Shown here: one piece after another, positions 56,221 to 64,000 of the stretch
Layout: each line of letters opens with the position of its first letter
How positions within the stretch are numbered: the first letter of the stretch is position 1
Assembly (NCBI RefSeq): GCF_043641665.1
Contig: NC_092192.1
Coordinates: forward strand, 10,001-74,000
Source of the DNA: Enoplosus armatus
Taxonomy: Eukaryota; Chordata; Actinopteri; Centrarchiformes; Enoplosidae
Reading direction: 5' to 3'
Length of the DNA: 64,000 nt
Position numbers and translations under genes: made by a program
The notes under the pieces: generated by a model
What the model saw: the letters and a program-made list of their open reading frames with translations, nothing else
The model's database searches: none
What the model was told of the DNA's origin: nothing

Positions 56221-57714
56221 TGATTTAATGGCGGATCGGAAACCAACGTGTATCAGTACATACCGCCACCTACTGTAGTACTGATGTGTGTAGCATCATG
56301 ACAGAAACTGATGCAGATAATTATCAAGTGCTGCAGTTATCCAGAACACGCCTAATTGAAATGAGTCTGCAGGTACTAATGTTGCACCCACGAATCACAC
56401 CGGACTCGGGATGAAGAAGTTTTAAGAAAACTGAGGTGTTATTTTGAAAGAATAAAAAAAGAACAGTGGTTTGGCTGGTCTTCAGTGGCTTTACTGATAT
56501 TCTGGATGTAACTGCCAACTCATCTCATAGTATCAAATTCACAGAAGAAACAATACATTGTCTAAGTAATTCCATGTAAAATCAATAAACATAATATGTG
56601 CTTATATAATGAAGTATTAGGAATTATGAATTCTAATATTAGATTTATTATTTATTTTAGGTTTACTAACTACTAAACTACAATATATCTTATCTGTATT
56701 TACGATGTAGCTTGATTCTGCATTCTATTCACATTCCATTACACGTCTGTGAATATTTACAGTTGCTATGGCAACAAGTGACGTTAGCACATAGTAGCTA
56801 GCTTAATTGAATCGTCCGAACAACACTAACCCATAAAATTACCGCCAATGTGTTGTCTCAGGTTAGCTAACAGCTTAAATCCCTGAGGAACTACGCTAGC
56901 ATTATAACGGTATGCAGTTACTTACGTCATAGTTCCCTCATGCCATGTAACAAAGCACAATACAAACAATGTCAACAAATTCAGTATGAAGGGTACACTG
57001 CTAATAAAATATGGAGGTGCTTAGGTGACATTCACCCACCTGAAAGAACAAAGAAAACGAACAGTGGTTTGGCTGATATTCTGGATGTAAGGCAGGCCTT
57101 CGAGTGACGTTTGGTGTTACGTAATACCATTCAAATCCGACCCCACACCTTTTTACATTTGGTCTCAAATCTTTCAATATGATTATTTCATGTATATTTT
57201 TCTTTTATTCAAATACTCTAACTCTCTCCATGGGCTTGCTGAATAGTGTTAACCGTGGCGCATCACATTTTCCTTTTAGTGACCAGCATATAGCAAGATT
57301 TTGCTACTGAAATTTGAAGTCATAAGACCATCTGTCTACAGTGAATATTGATTTCTCTACATTTCAACAAATGTTTCCCCTTTTCTAGATTGTTCTATCA
57401 TCTGCATACAACGATGACTGTATACCTGTTCCTGTATTTTCAAAGATATCATCAATCATGATGATCAATCATGAATTAAATAGAAATGGGCTGATAACGC
57501 AACCTTGTGGGGTATCGTTCTATTTTAACTTAAAATGTTCTATCTGATAGAAAATCCATGATGTTGCTTTTCTTCTTCTTCTTTGTCTTGATGTTTTGGT
57601 GAGTAAATAACAACATGCTGCATTACTGCCAGCTACTGTGGAGTGGAGTTTTCATGTTTTAAAGTTTTTTTTTAATTTTCAATATATCTTGATGTCTTAA
57701 TGCTAAAACAAAGT

Positions 57715-58045
57715 TACTGTCTCTGGTGGGCAGTGACTCTGCAGTAGATGTGCAGTGACTGCAATAGTGTATGTGCAGTGACTCTACAGTAATAGATATG
57801 TAGTGACTCTGCAGTAAAGGTGTGCAGGGACTCTGCAGAAGCAGATGTGCAGTGACTGCAATTAAAGATGTGCCGTGACTTTGCAGTAGATGTGCAGTGA
57901 CTCTGCAGTAGTAGATATGCAGTGACTGCAGTTACAGGTGTGCAGTGACTCTGCAGTAGTAGATATGCTGTGACTCTGCAGTTTAAGGTCTGCAGTAGAT
58001 GTGCAGTGACTCTGCAGTTAAAGATGTGCAGTTTCTTTGCATCAC
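57715..58045. repeat. Minisatellite, GTGCAGTGACTCTGCAGTA-type
   Basis: Imperfect tandem units of about 20-30 bp mixing GTGCAGTGACT, CTGCAGTAGTAGAT and GCAGTTAAAG. No coding potential. Confidence 0.85.
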
Positions 58046-59739
58046 CACAGTGTTGTCATGGTGACACACAGGTGGGCAGTTAAGGTACCCTTTCACCTGG
58101 AGGGTTAAACACAAGCTCAGTGGTTGAGTTGACAGATACACACACACTGTAACACACACACACAGGGGGTGGGGGTGTTAGGGGGGCGAGCTGCAGCCTC
58201 GTCTGTCAATCATCTACTAAAATAGAAACCTGCAGTCTGATACCGACTCTCTCTCTCCATTTATATCTATGTCTCTTGACCGTCCTCTCTCTCTCTGAGC
58301 CTGCAGTCTGTCACCAACACTCAACCTCTCTCTCGCTCTCTCTCCTGCAGGACAGTCGCTGTCGATTGGCCCAACATTGAGCCTGTGTTTAACCGAGTTT
58401 AGATTGAAACAAACACAATCACGCACAGACAGTTCGGGACCAGAACTTCCTCTGAACTGGCTCTGATGGATCAGAAAACCTGAAGGATTCTGGGTAAACA
58501 TTACTGTCAACTATGAAATGTTCCTTTAAAGTTGGATTTTAATCACTGAAATAACCGTAGAGTTTGAATCCCCCAGCAGGACCAAAAACTTCAGAGGTAA
58601 GAACAATTCTAAAATCATCTGATCTCAGAACTCCTATTGTGTTAATTATTTGTTTATTGAATTTATTGGTTTATTTTTCTAAAATCTTGTCTTTGGTGAG
58701 AAAAGAAAGAAAGAGAAACCAAAAATTTGATTTGTCCACAAATGTTTCCACATTTATTCAAGACTTTTTATTAATTTTCTGTTGAGTTGCAGCTGTGAAA
58801 CAACTCTAAAAAAAACATTTCTAAAAGATATACAAAATAAAAGTTTAATGCTTTCCAACAAACTTTAAATTAAAAGTCCTGAATCAAACTAGTTCAGAGC
58901 AGTGAAGTCAGGTTTGTATTGACTGGTCAGGTGTTTCATTCATGCTTTACCATGATTGGTTCATTCACAGCTGTGTGGCCATAGCGTCCAATCATATTAA
59001 TACAGGTGACATTTTAACCTGCTGATTACCTCAACCTAACGTATTTTTATTAATGTTACATTCATGTTTGAATGTTTACTGAGAAGAGATGACACATTTG
59101 ATAGAATTATTGACTATAAATCTTCAGGTCTTTGATGAACATGTTTCTGCCTGAAGTTAAACATCAGACATGTGAAGTTGGTGCACAGTTGAAAGATAGA
59201 AGACATTTACTATAATAACTTCATGTGTTTGTTCGACTTCTTTCCTAGCTTCAGGTAGACTTATCTTAAAACTAGCTCAACTAGCACACTGTGTTGCACC
59301 TCTGAGATGTTTAACTTATCAGTATGATGATGCATTATTACATACTTCACATAAAAACAGCAGATTTTCACTGTGATTTATCTACATGAATAAAAATACA
59401 ACTTTTTATTCTAATATGCAATATCTATCATTAAAAGAAAAATTCAAACGAGTAATTTACTAAATCAGGTTGAACTATAAAAACTTAAGAAATGTCTCAG
59501 CTAGTAAAGACTTTGGTAATGTGTAGATCTCTTGCTAGGAAACATCTGTAGCGCTGTCCAATCAAGAGCGATCGTCGATGTAAACAGGAAGTCACTGTAG
59601 CATCAAAAGCTAGCATAACTTCCAAAAAATTACAATTTTAGAGGCTCAACATCTAAAACTCAACACTGATGTTAGCACGATGCTGAGTTTGAACTTATGA
59701 ACATCTGCTGACACAGACTTCAGAGGCCCAGATGTCAGA

Positions 59740-59800
59740 GTCAGGATCAGAATCATCTTTATTGTCCAAGTGAACTTATACAAGGAGTTTAGTGTCTAGA
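59740..59800 (-). mobile_element. Retroelement 3' tail fragment
   Basis: GTCAGGATCAGAATCATCTT then TATTGTCCAAGTGAACTTATA, a frequent fish retroelement end in reverse orientation. Confidence 0.45.
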
Positions 59801-60074
59801 ATGTTGACGACATTCTGAGTTACTTTAACTGCATCACTCTGCTGTCAGTAACAGACATCAACAGAAGTTTATCAGAGTTTATTTGATCTTTAAGAATCTG
59901 GTCTGTTGATCTCTGATTGGATAAGGTCTGTTACTCTGCAGTAGAGTTGGAGTCAGACTCTGTAATCTCAATAAAGGACACAGTCATGAGGACTTCCTGT
60001 TTACAGATGTTGTTGCTCTGCTTATTGCACCTCATTTTTTGATGGCTTCTGTCTAAAACATCTTCTATTGTACA

Positions 60075-60260
60075 CCTGAGGTCTGTACTACTAAGCAGGA
60101 ATTGAGGTTAGCGAAGTAACTTCAGGGTTAACCCTGCGTTTTCAGGGTTAGGAAGGTGGTTCACTTCTTACTGGGCTATATCACCATGGTATCTTATGCT
60201 GCACACCTAACCTGCTCGGAGCAGGTTATGTTCCAGATAACAGATCAACTTGTATAAAAG
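60075..60260. mobile_element. DNA-transposon-like (MITE) repeat
   Basis: Begins near GGTCTGTACTACTAAGCAGG, with AACCTGCTCGGAGCAGGTTA in the middle as an inverted repeat. Related to the fragment at 35870. Ends not resolved. Confidence 0.45.
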
Positions 60261-60900
60261 CACCGCCGACTGACCAATCAGCTCTCTTGGAAAACAGCAT
60301 CACCAATCATAGAAGATCCCGTGGAGTGCAGGGCGGATCATGAGAGGGTCTCTTAGGGTGGCAGAGTGTTTTTTATATGAGAGATATAGATTCTGGTCAG
60401 AGGGAATGACTTCTGTGTGCATGTCATTGTGCTTCTGTTCTGATATCTTCCTCCAGCAGAGACTGACTGAAGCACTGAAGCGGTGTACTTGTTGTTCTCA
60501 TAAGATATGAAAGTAAGCCTACTCACCGCTTTGAATCATGTTTTTATATTTATGTTTTATTTGTTCCGTTTTAATCACCGGGAATGCAGCCGACAGAATA
60601 AGACTAAAACTGTCCAACACGCCATAAGAATTCATCTAAACAACATAAACCCAGAACCTTGAAAGTCCAGGTAAACCTTCAAATGCTGTAACATGAGGCG
60701 AGGATGGAGAAGTGAACGAAGTGACTTCTTCCCTGTAGTTAGGATTAAATAGTTTCAGAGGTTTTAAATACATTTATTAGTGATCTCTACTTAATATTTT
60801 TGATGTTTCTGTTAATTAGTGAAACTTTCTGTCACAACATTTTATCTTTCATCTCCACAGAGACTTAGAGAGACGAACAATCAAACAGAAACTGTGAACT

Positions 60901-63900
60901 ATGAGCACCGGACTGGACGGAGGAGGAGGAGGAGGAAGAGGAGGGAGTGAGTTCCTCATCAGTGCTCACCGCTGCCCTGAAGTAGACCTGCTGCCTCATC
61001 GCGACTCTGAGACACAGATCCCTCCGCTGTGTTCACTAGTTCCTGCTGAGAAAAGCTCTGAGTTCACCTGTACAGGTCAGTCTGAGGCAAATTACTTGGA
61101 CGTCTTCTCCATCTGTCGCTCTGAGGAAGAAGAGGAGGAAGAGAGTATCAGCGACTGGTCGGAGGAGGATCTTTCCCTCCACTTCTCTCCCTCTGTCATC
61201 CTCCCATCAGACGATGAAGAGTCAGATCCAGAGAGCGGCTTCGAGTGTGTCGACATAAACGTGGAAACACTGGTGAGTTTCATTGTCAACTAAATAACTA
61301 ACAGTCTAATTTTGTTTTCACATCATTGTGACAACATCTAACTAATTAAATAATGAAATAACAAACTAACAAACTAATTTATTTTTATTTTCATGTTATT
61401 GTAATGCGTTAAAACTCGGCTCAGGGGGAAGTTTGGATAAAGCAAATAAACACAGGAACACATCAGCTCTTATATATTATATATTATATTTATATATTAC
61501 TGAAATGTTTTTCAAAAACATAGAAATCATAATCATAAAATAATGACGATTAAAATTACGTGATCATGCTGTGAAATTATTGATCGTCCTATCATATCAA
61601 TCATTTTATTATTTGATCGCGTCTGTGTTTTCACCTGTCACCTGTCCTCCAGGTAAAAGGTCAGGAGGGGGAGGGGCTTAAGATGGTCCCAAAACGACGG
61701 ATTCAACTGAAGAAGAAGAAAGACGCCGAGTACATCATCGACCGGGAGAAACTACAGGTACGACTCCTACCTATTCACCTCTCCCAAACTGTTTACCTGT
61801 CTGTTTACCTGTCTACCTGTCCAGGTGATACTGAAGGATGGACCTGCTGAAGGGGGAGGGGCTAACAGTGAAGTGTTAGCCAATGAGCTGCTCTGTCCCA
61901 CTGCTCGTCATCGCCCTGATCTGTTGCTACGGCAACACAGTATGCCCACCTCCCTCCATGCGCACTCAACCACCAGCAGTGATGTTGACAGCTACAGGGT
62001 CTACAAGGGCCTGGTCGCAGGGGCCAGTCAAGGTAACAACACCTGCAACACCTACTTTTCAGAGAGCCCCGTCCCTCACCAGAACCTGTTAAGCTGATAC
62101 AACATCTGTATGATCTGTCTCACCTGTAGTTTCAGGTGTCCTATCACAGCTGTAATGTTACAGATGTTACATGCACAGCTTCATGTTAATGTGATTATCT
62201 ATTTTCTGCACCTGCTTCACAATAAAAGCTTTCTCCTCCTCTAACATTGGAACTGCTTCATCCTTGTTTGATTCAAACTTTTCTCCACCTAGATTTAGAC
62301 ATTTACTCATTTATTTTAAATACTGTAAGAGTGAAATGTAAATAAAGAAGCATCTGATAAAAAGGTTCAGTCAACCTCCAACACTTAGTTTAGATGTATG
62401 ACCACTTCCTGTCCACAGTCTGAGGTTGAAATCATGTTTCAGTCTTCAGTTTGTCTGTTTGTTGTTTTTAGGGTTTCATGTTGGAGGAAACTCGAGACAG
62501 CGACTACAGAAGTCCTTCTCTTTGGACGAAACTAAAACAAAGATGGCGTCCTGCATCATTAAGAGTGTTCTGTCAAAGAAGATGCAGGTGGAACAGAACA
62601 ACTCTAAAACCTCCTCTCTGCAGAGGAAACCTGCAATGTTACCTGGCCTCCCCCAGCCTGCAGACCAGCAGAGAGTGAGGGCGGGAGCAGGAGGTAAGAC
62701 AGGTGGAGGTGTGTTTAAAGCTCCAGTTCATGCGGTGAGAGACATGAGGAGTTTAGTTAAAAACACCTACAGCCTCTCGTTCTCCACAGCTCCAACAACA
62801 ACATGGGAGAACAACAACAAGCCAACAAGCTTCAAGGTGACTGGTCAGGAGGACAGCCCCCCCCCCACCTACCAGCAGGCTGTGGGAGTCAAAGGTCACA
62901 ATGAAACAAAAAGAAGTTGTCAGGCTTCAGTTTACAATAGCTCCTCCGGGGGACACGTCACCAAGGGCGCTGCGTCTCACAGCCGATCACAAGACAGGAA
63001 AGAGAGCAGCAGATTCAGTTGTCCAATCACACAGCAGAGACGAGGCAGCGAACCAATAATAAGCAAAAGTAAGGTAGATGACGTCACCTGGCCTGTTGTT
63101 TTGTTAGACCCGCCCACCAACTCACGTGTTAGCAGTGACCTGTCAGGGGTCAGTCAATCAGAGAGAGCCAGAGGTGTGAGTCACCAGTCTGGGACCTCCC
63201 TCCCCCTGTCTGTGTTCATCCAACCTCCCCCTCCCCCTCCCCCTCCTCTCCCGTCCACCTCCAGACAGCCCCAGGGGACCCAGCCTCTGCTCTCTGCCCA
63301 GGAACACAGCTCTATTCTGGGTGTGTCCTCTCAGTTTGTCCCAAGTTCCTCCCAGCAGATCCTCCACTCTTGTTTCTACACCCCCACTGCCCTGCCCGCC
63401 TATCCCCCCACTTTACACCCTCACCTGGGGAAGATCAGCTACATGCACACCCCCCTGAGTTACATTCAGACCCAGCTGCAGCCCCCCCCACCTGCTCCCA
63501 CCCTCCACCTGCTGAGGAGGTCTGAGGACAACCAGAGCGGGTCAACTGGAAACACCTCCAAACAGCCAAACCGCTTCATCAAGAACTGCCCGCCTCACCA
63601 GACCAGGACTGCAGGAGACCAGGAGAGTGACGGCAACACAGTGATACCTGCAACACAGGAGCAACATGAGCACCAGAAACTTGAGCAGCAGAAGTTTCTG
63701 TGTAGCATTCAGGGGTTACCTGCACAGGTGGGTAGTGACTTCCTCGTTGATGTCACAGGTTCTACTGCAGCACCTGGGGCCCTCCTCAGTGGCCCCGCCC
63801 CCTGTCATGTGATATTAGACCCTAAAAGTGGGCAGTGCTTCTATGTGGACATGCCGCCACAGGCTCAGAGCAAGATGCTGCTGGATCCAGAAACCGGTCA

Positions 63901-64000
63901 GTACATCCAGGTGTTCCTACCAGCAGCCAGCTCGTCCCCCAACACCGGCATGTTCCCAGTTCGCTGTGCAAACCCCGCCCACATTGTGATACACCCCCCC
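60901..64000 (+). CDS. DUF4585-type proline-rich protein (PROB1/C4orf54-like), 3'-incomplete
   Basis: Coding exons 60901-61272, 61653-61757, 61825-62032 and 62472 onward; the last runs to the window edge without a stop (509 codons open). A 5' UTR part begins after the acceptor at 60860. The N-terminus is Gly-rich then acidic (SEEEEEEESISDWSEEDL), followed by a basic stretch RRIQLKKKKDAEYIIDREKL. The long last exon is Pro/Ser/Gln-rich, with PPPTYQQAV (a PPxY motif) and a PPPPPPP run near 63230. Near the right edge HVILDPKSGQCFYVDMPPQ and KMLLDPETGQYIQVFLPAA fit the paired DPxxGQ pattern of DUF4585, known to me from PROB1 and C4orf54. Function poorly known in the family. Confidence 0.75.

Larger units (their letters stand above)
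55831..60860. other. Intergenic region, mostly without recognised genes
   Basis: Contains the TTC microsatellite, a minisatellite, two repeat fragments and possible non-coding first exons of the DUF4585 gene; for example TTCAGAGGTAAGAAC at about 58590 is a good donor. No coding region is supported. Confidence 0.5.

Noticed and set aside
55959..56278. Arg-rich and Phe-rich ORFs near the mat2b promoter
   Set aside because: Translations of the (TTC)n microsatellite.

Overview
The window reads as the end of a teleost chromosome. CCCTAA arrays, all in one orientation, place the telomere to the left. About 27 kb of subtelomeric repeats follow, then ordinary intron-rich fish DNA carrying L2, CR1/Rex1, RTE and hAT fragments. 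No bacterial or organellar sequence is visible.

Bases 1-7300 are telomere-associated repeats: four essentially identical 931-bp units, an expanded fifth, then degenerate copies mixed with CCCTAA runs. Bases 7300-9190 hold an AT-rich segment with a hammerhead-type ribozyme and a small Gly/Trp/Arg-rich ORF. The same block recurs at 25.17-26.30 kb.

Bases 9190-25140 are the most interesting part. Six 77-nt elements, at 9919, 10900, 16649, 17952, 19209 and 24032, all on +, fold as HDV-like double-pseudoknot ribozymes. Each sits directly after an A-rich tract. They divide the region into head-to-tail units with a ribozyme at the 5' (telomere) side and an A-rich 3' (centromere) side. Two units carry related 84- and 90-aa Pro-rich/basic/acidic proteins, and one carries an intact intronless 913-aa ORF of unknown family. 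No reverse transcriptase is seen in this region. The geometry resembles Drosophila HeT-A/TART arrays, and I infer a retroposon-like, telomere-associated element system mobilised in trans. Two units also carry a 28-bp minisatellite whose core equals the first 12 nt of U1 snRNA.

From 27 kb rightward there are three host genes. A carnitine acetyltransferase-like gene (14 coding exons, +, 28152-49101) keeps the catalytic His and the STS motif but has lost three of four carnitine-binding residues. mat2b (7 coding exons, -, 52081-55658) encodes the regulatory subunit of methionine adenosyltransferase II. A DUF4585/PROB1-C4orf54-like gene (+, from 60901) runs off the right edge. Introns and spacers hold truncated LINEs, microsatellites and minisatellites. 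Exon coordinates were read by hand from splice sites, reading frame and remembered mammalian homologues, without any alignment program.
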